From: JAHDHW01 sp965277415
GTDB lineage: Bacteria; Bacteroidota; Bacteroidia; Chitinophagales; Saprospiraceae
Reading direction: 5' to 3'
DNA length: 64,000 nt
Assembly: GCA_965277415.1 (NCBI GenBank)
Contig: CBDICS010000054.1
Span: 248,001-312,000 of the forward strand
Shown: positions 9,029 to 17,986 of the stretch, piece after piece
How the letters are laid out: every line of letters starts with the position of its first letter
How positions within the stretch are numbered: the first letter of the stretch is position 1
Program-made: the position numbers and the translations under genes
The notes under the pieces: model-generated
Databases searched by the model: none
Told to the model about the DNA's origin: nothing
The model's input: the letters and a program-made list of their open reading frames with translations, nothing else

Positions 9029-9140
9029 ATACCAAAATTGCATGGTGGCTTGGACAAAGTTTGGGTTTTGAGTACATTTGAATCCCGAAGGTGTTAATGG
9101 TTCATGTTCGTTAAAAGAGTTCGTACAAAACGAGAAAAGA

Positions 9141-10286
9141 ATGAAATCTGTTGGATTGGTGTCAAATACAAGTTGGAGTATTTATAATTTTAGATTGGGG
9201 CTGATCAGAGCTTTAAAAAAAGAAGGGTATAAAATAATAGTTATAGCTCCCAAAGATGATTTCACTTCATTGTTGAAAAAAGAACAAATTATTTATGAAC
9301 CATTAAGTATAAAAAATTACAGTATTAATCCCTTTCATGATTTTCAAACTTTTCGCTGTCTTAACAGACTGTATAAGAAGCATGCTTTAGATTTTATATT
9401 TCACTATACAGTGAAGCCAAATATATATGGGACATTCGCAGCCTATCTAAATCAAATCCCTTCTATTCCTGTTATCACTGGTCTTGGACATCTTTATACA
9501 AAACGATCCATTAGAACGACCTTGGTAAAAATCTTATATAAATTATCGCTAAGCAATACCAAAGAAGTCTGGTTTTTAAATGAAAGTGATGCCAGTATTT
9601 TTACGGAAAGTAAAATCATTCCTGAATCAAAAGTTCGTTTTCTCCCAAGTGAGGGTGTAAATACGAAATTTTATACCCCACTCAAAGAAGAAAAGGCTTC
9701 AAAGGTCTTTCGTTTTCTTTTTGCAGGAAGGTTGATTGCAGAGAAGGGAGTATATGAGTATATCAAGGCTGCCCGAATACTAAAAAAGGAATGTCAAAAC
9801 GTACGGTTTAATTTACTAGGATTTTTGGATAAAAATAACCCAAGTGCAATCAAAGAGGAAGAGATTAATCGGTGGGTATCGGAAGGTATTATTACTTATT
9901 TGGGTGCTACAAAAGATGTTCGTCTCTTTCTTGATCAATCGGAATGCGTGGTACTGCCGTCTTACTATAGAGAAGGCGTCCCAAGGATATTATTAGAAGC
10001 GGCGAGTATGAAAGTGCCGATTATTAGTACCAATAATGTAGGATGTAGAAAAGTAGTGCAAGAGGGCTTGAATGGCATGTTATGCTCCAAAAAAAATACA
10101 GCACAATTAGTTGATTGTATGAGAACCATGACAAAACTTCCTTTTGAAACCCGCCAAACCTATGGTGAAAATGGAAGAGAATTAGTCAAGACTTTTTTTG
10201 AAGAGAAAGTGGTTATCGCTCAATATTTAAAACGATTAGAAAATACTATTGGCGTTTCAAAAGACAGCGTATATGCTTTCTCCTGA
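9141..10286 (+). CDS. Family 4 glycosyltransferase (GT-B)
   Basis: GT-B glycosyltransferase of about 381 residues. The N-terminal Rossmann half starts SVGLVSNTSWSIYNFRLGLI. The C-terminal half has the nucleotide-sugar region FRFLFAGRLIAEKGVYEYI, and later VLPSYYREGVPRILLEAAS, the family's E-x7-E region. The fold and the passage VKPNIYGTFAAYLNQIPSI resemble WbpL-partner/TuaA-type GT4 enzymes that add N-acetylhexosamine-type sugars in O-antigen repeat assembly. The ATG at 9141 gives the usual N-terminus; an in-frame TTG at 9078 would add 21 polar residues and is less likely. Its end overlaps the next glycosyltransferase by 14 bases, so the pair is translated together. Confidence 0.85.
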   Translation: MKSVGLVSNTSWSIYNFRLGLIRALKKEGYKIIVIAPKDDFTSLLKKEQIIYEPLSIKNYSINPFHDFQTFRCLNRLYKKHALDFIFHYTVKPNIYGTFAAYLNQIPSIPVITGLGHLYTKRSIRTTLVKILYKLSLSNTKEVWFLNESDASIFTESKIIPESKVRFLPSEGVNTKFYTPLKEEKASKVFRFLFAGRLIAEKGVYEYIKAARILKKECQNVRFNLLGFLDKNNPSAIKEEEINRWVSEGIITYLGATKDVRLFLDQSECVVLPSYYREGVPRILLEAASMKVPIISTNNVGCRKVVQEGLNGMLCSKKNTAQLVDCMRTMTKLPFETRQTYGENGRELVKTFFEEKVVIAQYLKRLENTIGVSKDSVYAFS

Positions 10287-11157
10287 TAATTTAAAAGTTC
10301 ATGGACTTTGGATTGGAAGTGAATTGAGTGCGCTAGAGTTATTAACGCTTCATTCTTTTATCAAACATGGGCATCAATTTCATTTATGGATTTATGAACC
10401 CATAAAGACGCCTTTACCAGAAAAAGTAATAATTCGGGATGCCAATCAAATTTTAGATCAGCAACACATCTTCAGTTATCAATTCAAGAATACAGTAGGA
10501 CATGGGAAAGGTAGTCTTGCTGGGTTTTCAGATATTTTTCGTTATAAGTTATTATATGAAGAAGGAGGCTGGTGGACGGATATGGATATGACTTGTATAA
10601 AAGCATTAGACTTTTGTGATGCTTATGTATTTCGAAATCATGATTTACTCCCTGTTGTTGGTAATCTTATGAAATGTCCTTCAAAGAGTAGTTTAATGAA
10701 AGACTGTTTTGAGCGAGCTTTTCAGGAAGTCAAAGCAGACAATCGAAATTGGTTAAAACCCATACAGATCCTTAATGAAGAAATAACAAAAGCACAGCTA
10801 AGCAAGTATATTCAAAAAGATATCGTCAATCCAGATCGCTGGGCAGAAGTAGATTATTTCCGCTGTTTCCCTTTTCAAAAACAAAAGGATTATTATTGTA
10901 TTCATTGGATGAATGAAGAATGGCGAAGTCGAAAGTTAAACAAGAATGAGTGTATCCGATTTTCTTTATTAGATCAGTTAATGCAAGCATATGATATCCC
11001 CGTAAAGCGTAAATATTTAAATTATTATGTTCCCCGATTACTGAAAAATAGATTCCTTCATTTTATCATTCCTTTGATTCCATACCCTGTTCGAAAGCCA
11101 ATCAAAGATGTGCTAAGATTTTTTAAGAATAAGTTGAGCTCGATATTAGTATTATGA
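10273..11157 (+). CDS. GT32-like glycosyltransferase with DXD motif
   Basis: Glycosyltransferase of the capsular/mannosyltransferase sugar-binding DXD family (about 294 residues). The core is the FSDIFRYKLLYEEGGWWTD segment, where the Asp of SDIFR, the GG and the Asp-x-Asp (TDMDMTC) bind the nucleotide sugar and metal. IHWMNEEWR near the end is the usual closing motif. The ATG at 10273 is chosen over a TTG at 10249. It overlaps the upstream GT4 gene. It is a clear paralogue of the gene at 14661-15539: both begin with HGLWIG.(E/T)LSALELLT and share the YEEGGWW block, so they arose by duplication within this cluster. Confidence 0.85.
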   Translation: MLSPDNLKVHGLWIGSELSALELLTLHSFIKHGHQFHLWIYEPIKTPLPEKVIIRDANQILDQQHIFSYQFKNTVGHGKGSLAGFSDIFRYKLLYEEGGWWTDMDMTCIKALDFCDAYVFRNHDLLPVVGNLMKCPSKSSLMKDCFERAFQEVKADNRNWLKPIQILNEEITKAQLSKYIQKDIVNPDRWAEVDYFRCFPFQKQKDYYCIHWMNEEWRSRKLNKNECIRFSLLDQLMQAYDIPVKRKYLNYYVPRLLKNRFLHFIIPLIPYPVRKPIKDVLRFFKNKLSSILVL

Positions 11158-11180
11158 TTGAATAGGAAACCAGAGGTTGC

Positions 11181-12176
11181 CTACTGAGAAGCAAACAAAT
11201 TTAAATAACCTTCTTGTATCATATAGTCGCTAATTCTTTTTGCTAATGCGTCTGCCCCTTTTTCTGTGTAGTGTACATCATCGGTAAAGTGATCGAGGTC
11301 TCTTGGGATGTATGGACTCGTAGAAACAAAGAAAGTCTTTGTGTTTTTAGCTACTGTTTTTGCAGTTTGATTGTATGCCTTCATAGCCACACCGATAGAT
11401 TTGGACGAAGCATACAAATTACCATCAGTCATATATTCTCTTCCAAACCAGAGGGCATTTTTTTCTTCGGCAGTCATTTCTTTTTTATAGAGTGCGGCTT
11501 GTTCAACGAGAAGGCAAGTAGCGCTATCCTTCACGATGCTTTGGACAAGTGTATGGAGGTAATATTCATAAGCATCTATGGATTGGAAGGCGGCTAATCT
11601 ATAATCATGGGATATTGTCGGTTTGTTGTTTCCAAACCATTGTTCATATAGTTCCTTTTCAAAACTATGGGGTAAGGCAGCCTTGATACTGGGCCCATAA
11701 AAGTGAGAATAATCATCCCGATAGGATGAGCCGGCATAGTCTGGGGGAGAGAAAGAACGACAGATATCATTAATAGCATGCATAAGGACTACAATATCTG
11801 GCTTTACTTTTCGATAATAAGTCATATAGCTGATTAGGGAGTGTTTACTGGTATACCAGTCCATACCGCCATTGATCACTTTGATATCTAATGTCGGGTA
11901 AGCAAGCTTCAAATAATGTTCTAATCTATTCGGATATCGTTTTTCATCAGCTATTCTTGAATTGAAGGTGGTCGATCCGCCTAAAGTTAAAACAATGATA
12001 TCTTGTTTTTGATAAGCTTCAAAATCGATTTTTGAATGCGGCATTTGAAGGAATGGATCAAAAAAATGTTCTTGTTTAGCATAATATCGAAAGTGGAAAA
12101 ATAAATAGATGAATAGCACTAAAACAAGTGAAGGCAATAAAGCAAAAAATAATTTTCTTCTAAAAGATCTTGCCAT
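11181..12176 (-). CDS. Membrane-anchored SGNH-hydrolase-like protein
   Basis: A 331-residue protein with one N-terminal transmembrane helix (about residues 10-28) and an SGNH/GDSL-type domain. Block I is IIVLTLGGSTTFNSRI, with the nucleophile Ser in GGST. Gly of block II lies in INGGMDWYT, the Asn block is LMHAINDICRS, and the C-terminal Asp and His are in DDVHYTEKGADALA. Such anchored SGNH proteins act as periplasmic esterases or O-acetyl carriers in polysaccharide modification. It is the most divergent of six SGNH genes in 11-19 kb and lacks the RG....PWWEP signature of the others. It faces the convergent glycosyltransferase ending 23 bases away. Confidence 0.75.
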   Translation of the reverse strand: MARSFRRKLFFALLPSLVLVLFIYLFFHFRYYAKQEHFFDPFLQMPHSKIDFEAYQKQDIIVLTLGGSTTFNSRIADEKRYPNRLEHYLKLAYPTLDIKVINGGMDWYTSKHSLISYMTYYRKVKPDIVVLMHAINDICRSFSPPDYAGSSYRDDYSHFYGPSIKAALPHSFEKELYEQWFGNNKPTISHDYRLAAFQSIDAYEYYLHTLVQSIVKDSATCLLVEQAALYKKEMTAEEKNALWFGREYMTDGNLYASSKSIGVAMKAYNQTAKTVAKNTKTFFVSTSPYIPRDLDHFTDDVHYTEKGADALAKRISDYMIQEGYLNLFASQ

Positions 12177-12210
12177 AAGGGTATAGATTGAAAAGGCTCA
12201 GGATAAAAAA

Positions 12211-13431
12211 CTATTCTATGAAGGCGTCTTTTTTTGGAGGGATAAGCTTTAATTGTTGAATCTTTTCCGCAATTCCCCGTCCCATATAATGATACCCCCT
12301 AGGATTATAATGACCGTCGATCTTCCAAAAATAGGATTCGTAAGTTTCATTCGTGATCCAGTTTTTTTCAAGAAAAGTAGGATAAAGATCAAAGACCACA
12401 ACCCCTTTTTGAGAGAGTCGTTGAACCAATGCTCCATAAGGAGAGGATTGATGTGTAAACTCATTTAGCGTGGGATGAAAGACAAGTATAAAATCCATTT
12501 GCCGCTGCTTACAAAGAGCTTGTGTTTTTAAGACTACCTCTTCTAATAAATCTAAGAATTTGGTTTCAAAGGCTGCTTCTGCTCCCGGCGACCGAAACCA
12601 AGCATCTTTTTTTAAGATTCTATGGACAATTAAGCGCGTCAAATGACTGATTCGATAAATCGGTTCATACCAAGGGGCTGCTTTATACTGTGTGGTTCCG
12701 TCTGCTTTGAATCGCTCCCAGGCGCCTCGAATAAAAAAGTCTTCCATATCTGATTTATTGGCGGCCATGATGACTAAGTCTGCTTCGTAAGCACCTAACT
12801 TTTTCAATAACTGGAATTCAAAAAAAGGATCACTCCCAGCCACGCCGGCATTTAAGGTGTAAACAGGTTGAAGACTGGTATCGGCATTCAATATGGCTGC
12901 CATTTGTTTGAGCCAGGTAGAATCTGCGGGAGCGCCTATCCCCTGGGTAAAGGAATCTCCGAGCCCAATAATTCTATAAGTTCCTTCTTTTTTTTTGATA
13001 GCTGGTTCTGGGCCAATTAAACCAAGTGAATTGGCCATATGGGGATAGGAAAACTCAGAAATGGAGGTATCAACTACGCGTGTATGTGCAGGCCAAATAT
13101 GTAGGTAGCCTTTATCCTTTAAGGGTGTTTGAAAGTTTGATCGCCATTCGTTATGCTTGTTTTCATAGTGTGTATAATATTTGCCATGGCTCCTTAAAAA
13201 AAACTCCCCAAGGATGAGTGCAAAAATAATGGAGAAAATTAAGAGATAGTAGTTAATTGTTTTGGCTCTGGAAATTGGACGGATAAAAGTCCAGCCTTTT
13301 AACATCAGAAAGAGTAAGCCACCCAGAAGAAGAGGGACTAAAAAATTAAATTGATCATAGATTGCTGCAATAATATTTGCAACAAGGAGCAGGTTAAAGA
13401 TTATAATTAAAAAAAGGGTATATTTTTTCAT
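12211..13431 (-). CDS. SGNH-hydrolase-like membrane protein, array member 1
   Basis: A 406-residue protein with three hydrophobic N-terminal segments (about residues 5-22, 28-45 and 58-78) and an SGNH-like domain from about residue 150. Block I is IIGLGDSFTQGIGAPADSTW, the Gly block LNAGVAGSDPFFEFQ, the Asn block is replaced by MAANKSDMEDFFIRGAWERF, and the last block is KIDGHYNPRGYHYMG with Asp-x-His. It is very close in sequence and layout to the next gene (13434-14648), so these two are a recent tandem duplication. Probable role: acyl or acetyl transfer or removal on periplasmic glycan intermediates (inference from family and neighbours). Confidence 0.75.
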   Translation of the reverse strand: MKKYTLFLIIIFNLLLVANIIAAIYDQFNFLVPLLLGGLLFLMLKGWTFIRPISRAKTINYYLLIFSIIFALILGEFFLRSHGKYYTHYENKHNEWRSNFQTPLKDKGYLHIWPAHTRVVDTSISEFSYPHMANSLGLIGPEPAIKKKEGTYRIIGLGDSFTQGIGAPADSTWLKQMAAILNADTSLQPVYTLNAGVAGSDPFFEFQLLKKLGAYEADLVIMAANKSDMEDFFIRGAWERFKADGTTQYKAAPWYEPIYRISHLTRLIVHRILKKDAWFRSPGAEAAFETKFLDLLEEVVLKTQALCKQRQMDFILVFHPTLNEFTHQSSPYGALVQRLSQKGVVVFDLYPTFLEKNWITNETYESYFWKIDGHYNPRGYHYMGRGIAEKIQQLKLIPPKKDAFIE

Positions 13432-13433
13432 AT

Positions 13434-14648
13434 CTATTCTTGAGTTGCTTTTAGAGGGATAAGATTCAAGTTTTTGATTTCATCAGCAATCCCCAATCCC
13501 ATATAATGATAACCACGAGCATTAAAATGCCGATCTATTGGCCAAAAATAAGATGCATAGTTTTTATTGTTGATCCAGCTCTTTTCGAGAAATGTTTCAT
13601 AAAGGTCTAAAGTTTTAATGCCTTTTTTAGAGAGTCGAGGAATCAAAGAAGAAAAGGGAGAAGCCTGCCGTTTAAAGTCATAAAGAATAGGGTGAAAGAC
13701 AAGCATGAAATCCATATGGCGAGCTTTGCAAAGGGCTTGCGTTTGTAGTGCAACATGTTCAAGCGCATTCAGGAATCCTTGTTCGAAAACTTCTCTTTCT
13801 CTTTGAGACTGAAAACGATTATTTTTTTTGAGGATGTCATGGATAAGTAATCGAGAGAGATGACTTATTCTATAAATAGATTCATACCAGGGAGCAGCTT
13901 TATATTGAGTTGTACTATCCGCTTTGAATCGTTCCCATCCGCCACGGATAAAAAAATCATTTATATCAGATCGGTTTACAACCATGATTAATAGATCTGC
14001 TTCATAGGCTTCCAAACGTTTTAAAAGTTGGAACTCAAAAAAAGGATCACTTCCCGCTACGCCTGCATTTAGTGAATAAACATTTTGAGTGTTGGTATCA
14101 GCATTGAGCTTTGACTCCATTTGCTTAAGCCAGGTAGAGTCTGCTGGGCTTCCAACTCCTTGAGTAAAAGAATCTCCAAGTCCAATTATACGATAAAACG
14201 CTGGCTTTTTTTTACGTTCCGGTTCCGGACCAAGTAATCCAAGGGAATTGGTTTTATGTTTGTAAGAAAACTCATTATGAGAAGAGTCTATGATTGAAGT
14301 ATTCTTCGACCAAAGATGCAGATAGCCATTTTCTTTTGGAGGAGATTGAAAGTTTGATTTCCATCTATGATGTTGTTTTTCATAATGCGTATAATATTTT
14401 CCATGAAGCCTTAAAAAGGTCTCCCCAAGAATTAGCGCAAAGGTGCTTGAAAAAAGCAGTAAATAAAAGTTAACCCGTTTAGCTCTAGAAATTGGATAAA
14501 GGATCGTCCAGAATTTTAAAACCAGAAAGAGTAAACTACCAACGAGAAGAGGAATTAAAAAATTAAATTGGTCATAGATCGCCAAAAGAAGATTAGCAAG
14601 CAAAAGCAAAATAAAGGTGATAATAAAATAAGAGGAATACTTTTTCAT
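13434..14648 (-). CDS. SGNH-hydrolase-like membrane protein, array member 2
   Basis: Near-duplicate of the gene immediately downstream on the same strand, with two bases between stop and start. It has the same three N-terminal membrane segments, then GLGDSFTQGVGSPADSTW, LNAGVAGSDPFFEFQ, NRSDINDFFIRGGWERF and DRHFNARGYHYMG. I start it at the ATG at 14648 (MKKYSSYF), which aligns with MKKYTLFL of its neighbour, instead of the TTG three codons upstream. The conservation of the Ser, Gly, Asp and His blocks in both copies argues that both are kept functional and not decaying. Confidence 0.75.
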   Translation of the reverse strand: MKKYSSYFIITFILLLLANLLLAIYDQFNFLIPLLVGSLLFLVLKFWTILYPISRAKRVNFYLLLFSSTFALILGETFLRLHGKYYTHYEKQHHRWKSNFQSPPKENGYLHLWSKNTSIIDSSHNEFSYKHKTNSLGLLGPEPERKKKPAFYRIIGLGDSFTQGVGSPADSTWLKQMESKLNADTNTQNVYSLNAGVAGSDPFFEFQLLKRLEAYEADLLIMVVNRSDINDFFIRGGWERFKADSTTQYKAAPWYESIYRISHLSRLLIHDILKKNNRFQSQREREVFEQGFLNALEHVALQTQALCKARHMDFMLVFHPILYDFKRQASPFSSLIPRLSKKGIKTLDLYETFLEKSWINNKNYASYFWPIDRHFNARGYHYMGLGIADEIKNLNLIPLKATQE

Positions 14649-14660
14649 GAGCGTCAATAG

Positions 14661-15539
14661 TTATCCGTCCTTACGAAGACCCAGTTTTCGAAGTAATTGA
14701 ACAACAGCGATTTTAAAATCCACCCAGATTCTTTCCCAATCGGGTTCATAGGTTTTTCTTAACCATTGCTTTCGATTAGCAGATAGAAGGACTCTTTTCA
14801 CATTTACTTTATTTTGTGTCATTAAACGGGAAAGTGTAGAAGCGGTATAAGTCCTATTTTTATCTAAGTGATGTTTTCGCCACATTTCATTAACCCAGTG
14901 GAAATAAAACCATTGCTCCGGCAGCTTTCTTCTTCCATAGATAAAGGCTTCTATATCCGGCCACCAATCTCGGTTACCCATATTTTTTCCAATATAATGA
15001 TCTAATTGATATTTTTTTGAAACTTCATTTAAAATCCTGTTGGGTAATAACCAGTCTTCGGTTTCCGCATTGCATTCCTGTTTTACGCGCTGATACGTTT
15101 CTAAGATCATTGCATTACCTTTAGGGCATTTCATGATATTGCCCATCATCGGAAGAATAGGATGTGGATTGAAAAAAAATGGAGCTGTAATCGAAAAGGG
15201 GCGCAGACAAGTTACATCCATATCAACCCACCAACCGCCTTCTTCATATAGTAATTTATAGCGAAACAAATCAGAGAAGGGAGTGCTAAAGCTTCCTTTT
15301 CCAAAAGCTAAGACCGGATCATCTTTTTTTCTTTTATAAACCTCGTGTGCAGAAATGATTTGCTCGGCATCTCTCAAAACCGTTTTAGGTGGTAAGATAG
15401 TGATAGGTTTTTCATATACCCAAAGATGAAACTCATGCCCAAAACGAATAAAAGAATTGATCGTGAGCAGCTCTAAAGCAGATAAGGTTTTACCTATCCA
15501 AAGACCATGAATGATGTGATTATCTGGAGTGATTGACAT
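14661..15539 (-). CDS. GT32-like glycosyltransferase with DXD motif
   Basis: A 292-residue paralogue of the glycosyltransferase at 10273-11157. HGLWIGKTLSALELLTINSF opens the fold, and FSDLFRYKLLYEEGGWWVD with DMDVTCLRPF carries the DXD nucleotide-sugar site; the closing WVNEMWRKH resembles the paralogue's WMNEEWRSR. It is embedded in the SGNH array on the minus strand, and the stop of the following SGNH gene (reading direction) overlaps its start by 20 bases, so it is co-translated with them. This places each SGNH set next to a sugar transferase and suggests the acyl editing is tied to specific residues of the glycan. Confidence 0.82.
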   Translation of the reverse strand: MSITPDNHIIHGLWIGKTLSALELLTINSFIRFGHEFHLWVYEKPITILPPKTVLRDAEQIISAHEVYKRKKDDPVLAFGKGSFSTPFSDLFRYKLLYEEGGWWVDMDVTCLRPFSITAPFFFNPHPILPMMGNIMKCPKGNAMILETYQRVKQECNAETEDWLLPNRILNEVSKKYQLDHYIGKNMGNRDWWPDIEAFIYGRRKLPEQWFYFHWVNEMWRKHHLDKNRTYTASTLSRLMTQNKVNVKRVLLSANRKQWLRKTYEPDWERIWVDFKIAVVQLLRKLGLRKDG

Positions 15540-16608
15540 GATTGATCCTTGTAGTGTCTGGCATATCTAATTCAGAAATATAAGTAAATAATCCCTCTGC
15601 AAAAACACGATAACCTTTTCGATTACAATGCATATCGATCTCCCAAAACCAGTTAGTTACCATGTCTTCCGTCAGATTATAGTTGGCGTGGATATAATCG
15701 GTCATGTCAAAATAGGGAATTTCATTCGCTTGAATAAAAGCGCCTATTTCTTCAAACCCTTGGTACTTATGCTTATTCCATAGGATTGCCCATTTATCGG
15801 CAGGGTGATGAAAAGAGGCAAATAGAAATGAATGATCTTCAGCTAGTTTTTTAAAGCTCAAAAAAATTTGCTTTAGCTCATTAGCAGATTTTTTTTCGCG
15901 CTGAATCCTTTCTGAAGGCGTCAGGCCATACCAGTCATAGTCAAAAAAACTGAGCAGAATACCTCTGACTAAATGCGAATATGAAAACCACCATTCTCCC
16001 CTGGGGCGCGGAGCAAATGCTAATTGGTTATCCGGTTGAAATCGGTCCATTCCTCCCCGGACGATGATATCATCAATATCGGTATCATTAAAAGCGAGTA
16101 CGACCAAGTCAGGTTGAAGGACTAACAATCTATCTGTTAATAAACGATAAGAAAAGTAGGGATCGGATCCGGAAACGCCACCATTGATTAGGCGATATTT
16201 TTTTCCGCCAAGCGTATTAAGTTGCCGGGCTAGCTGCTGTACATAAGTATCTTGAAAAGCAGCACCGACGCCTTCTGTAAAAGAATCGCCGAGGAAGACG
16301 ATTCGGAATTCATTACTATCTTTTTGAAGAGGATGCTCCAGGTCTCTTAAGCCAAGGCTATTGGTTTTAAATTGATTTAGGCTATCCGAAAACTCTGGGC
16401 GATTATAGTCTTGTTCGTAATTGGCTTCCCAGGAATGCACCCATCCTTTATACGGAATGGTGCTAAAGGGCGAAAGATAAGTAATATTATTGGACTCCAT
16501 GTAATTGCAGAAAAGGCAGGTTTTTCTAATAATTAATTCGGCAAGCCCAAGGATCAGTATTGAACTGATCAAAAAAACCATTATCTTTTTTAAGTAGTCT
16601 TTAAGCAT
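15520..16608 (-). CDS. SGNH-hydrolase-like membrane protein, array member 3
   Basis: A 362-residue protein with a single N-terminal membrane helix (about residues 8-27), shorter than the other array members which have several. SGNH blocks: IVFLGDSFTEGVGAAFQDTY, INGGVSGSDPYFSYR, AFNDTDIDDIIVRGGMDRF, and EIDMHCNRKGYRVFAEG. In contrast to its neighbours the Asn block reads FNDTD, close to the canonical SGNH Asn. Two cysteines close to the membrane helix (CLFC) could bind metal or form a disulfide. Its 3' end overlaps the start of the glycosyltransferase that follows. Esterase or acyltransferase role inferred. Confidence 0.75.
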   Translation of the reverse strand: MLKDYLKKIMVFLISSILILGLAELIIRKTCLFCNYMESNNITYLSPFSTIPYKGWVHSWEANYEQDYNRPEFSDSLNQFKTNSLGLRDLEHPLQKDSNEFRIVFLGDSFTEGVGAAFQDTYVQQLARQLNTLGGKKYRLINGGVSGSDPYFSYRLLTDRLLVLQPDLVVLAFNDTDIDDIIVRGGMDRFQPDNQLAFAPRPRGEWWFSYSHLVRGILLSFFDYDWYGLTPSERIQREKKSANELKQIFLSFKKLAEDHSFLFASFHHPADKWAILWNKHKYQGFEEIGAFIQANEIPYFDMTDYIHANYNLTEDMVTNWFWEIDMHCNRKGYRVFAEGLFTYISELDMPDTTRINHVNHSR

Positions 16609-16609
16609 A

Positions 16610-17944
16610 CTAGTCCGCTGTTTGCTCTTTTGTATTTAGAATTAATGGGTTCTGATTTCTGTATTCTATCAAACTATCTACAAGGGCAAATTCTTGCATA
16701 TACTCCGCCAGTAGTTTTCCCCAAAGCCAGTAGCCTTTACTGGTATGGTGTAGATCAAGTGGCCAAAAATACGTAGAGATATTTTCAGGAGTAATCGTTC
16801 CATCATTTAAAAATTGCACTTTCATATCAATGTAGTGTTCGACTTCGGCAGCTTGAAATACCTTTTGGATCATTTCATACTCATCAAAATCATTGAATAA
16901 AGCAAAATCAAAAGGATGTGTCATCAAGACTAATTTAAAATGGTGTGTTTGACTTAGGGCAATAAATTGATCTAAGGTATTTTGTATACACGCTAGAGCC
17001 TTCTTTTTCTCTTCTCTTAATTCCATCGGAAATTTAAGCATATAATTCAAATCGAAAAAATCGTGTAATATATGCCGTACAATATAACTTATACCATAAA
17101 AGGGTTCCCACCAGGGAGGATCATTAAACTTCAGGGTGTTGTCTGGGAGAAAACGATTTTCACAGCCCCTGTAAATGATGTCACCAATGTCCGTGCTGTT
17201 CAAAGATAAAATGACTAAATCAGGCGTATACTTGAGCAACTTTCTTTTTAGTAATAATAATTCATAGACAATATCGCTTCCACTTATCCCTCCATTGATG
17301 GTAGTTATTTGAATGTTTTTATAGGAGGTTTGAAGTTTTTGTTCCATGCTTTTGAGCCAGGTCGAATCCGCAGGTGCGGCATCTCCTTCTGTGAAAGAAT
17401 CGCCCAAAGCTAGTATTCTAAATTCATTAATGCCTTTTTCGATTGGCCAGTTGGTATCTCGAAGCCCTTCTTTGTTGTATTGATACGTGTAGGTAAACTC
17501 AGGGGTAACCTTTGTCCTACGTGCATCTGGTTCGCCGACTTGTAATTGGAAATTTTCAGGTTTCGTTCTTTTTCGCTTTAGTTTGTTGTTACGCCGGTAT
17601 GCTAAATACTCTGATCGACAAAAGAAGTTCCCATTTTGCTCTCTATACGTTTGGTGCGTACTCACGACATATTTTAAAACGAACTCTGTGCTAAAGAGAC
17701 AAATAAGGGTAACCCATACCGTTAATAAAAAATTTTGTCTTTTAGCTGAAGTGATCCAGTTTAAAGCTAAAGGAATTTTTGAGAGAAAAGCGATGATAAA
17801 ACCCAAATTGAGATAGAATAAAAAGGTAGTTATGATACTGATTTGACCAAAGTACAATTTCAGAATATGGAAAGCCATGATTGCCAAGTAAAATAAGCAA
17901 GAAAGGACATAAACAAACCTTAGCAGTATTTTCTTTGTTGCCAT
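16610..17944 (-). CDS. SGNH-hydrolase-like membrane protein, array member 4
   Basis: A 444-residue protein with three N-terminal membrane segments and an SGNH-like domain. Blocks: ILALGDSFTEGDAAPADSTW, INGGISGSDIVYELLLLKRK, LNSTDIGDIIYRGCENRF with the following PPWWEPFYGISYIVRHIL, and DLHHTSKGYWLWGKLLA. It pairs with the next gene (17987-19264), which shares the last two blocks almost residue for residue, marking a second duplication in the array. The Asn block residue is LNST instead of GxND, so classical hydrolase chemistry may be altered. It starts two bases before the stop of its upstream neighbour's trailing gap and is probably part of the same operon. Confidence 0.75.
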   Translation of the reverse strand: MATKKILLRFVYVLSCLFYLAIMAFHILKLYFGQISIITTFLFYLNLGFIIAFLSKIPLALNWITSAKRQNFLLTVWVTLICLFSTEFVLKYVVSTHQTYREQNGNFFCRSEYLAYRRNNKLKRKRTKPENFQLQVGEPDARRTKVTPEFTYTYQYNKEGLRDTNWPIEKGINEFRILALGDSFTEGDAAPADSTWLKSMEQKLQTSYKNIQITTINGGISGSDIVYELLLLKRKLLKYTPDLVILSLNSTDIGDIIYRGCENRFLPDNTLKFNDPPWWEPFYGISYIVRHILHDFFDLNYMLKFPMELREEKKKALACIQNTLDQFIALSQTHHFKLVLMTHPFDFALFNDFDEYEMIQKVFQAAEVEHYIDMKVQFLNDGTITPENISTYFWPLDLHHTSKGYWLWGKLLAEYMQEFALVDSLIEYRNQNPLILNTKEQTAD

Positions 17945-17986
17945 TTGATTTTAGTCTAAAAGATACATGAGATGGAAAAGCTGTTT

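Noticed and set aside
11163..11183. Possible bidirectional terminator TAGGAAACC / GGTTGCCTA between convergent genes
   Set aside because: The stem has a mismatch, the loop is three bases, there is no U-tract on either side and it overlaps a stop codon.
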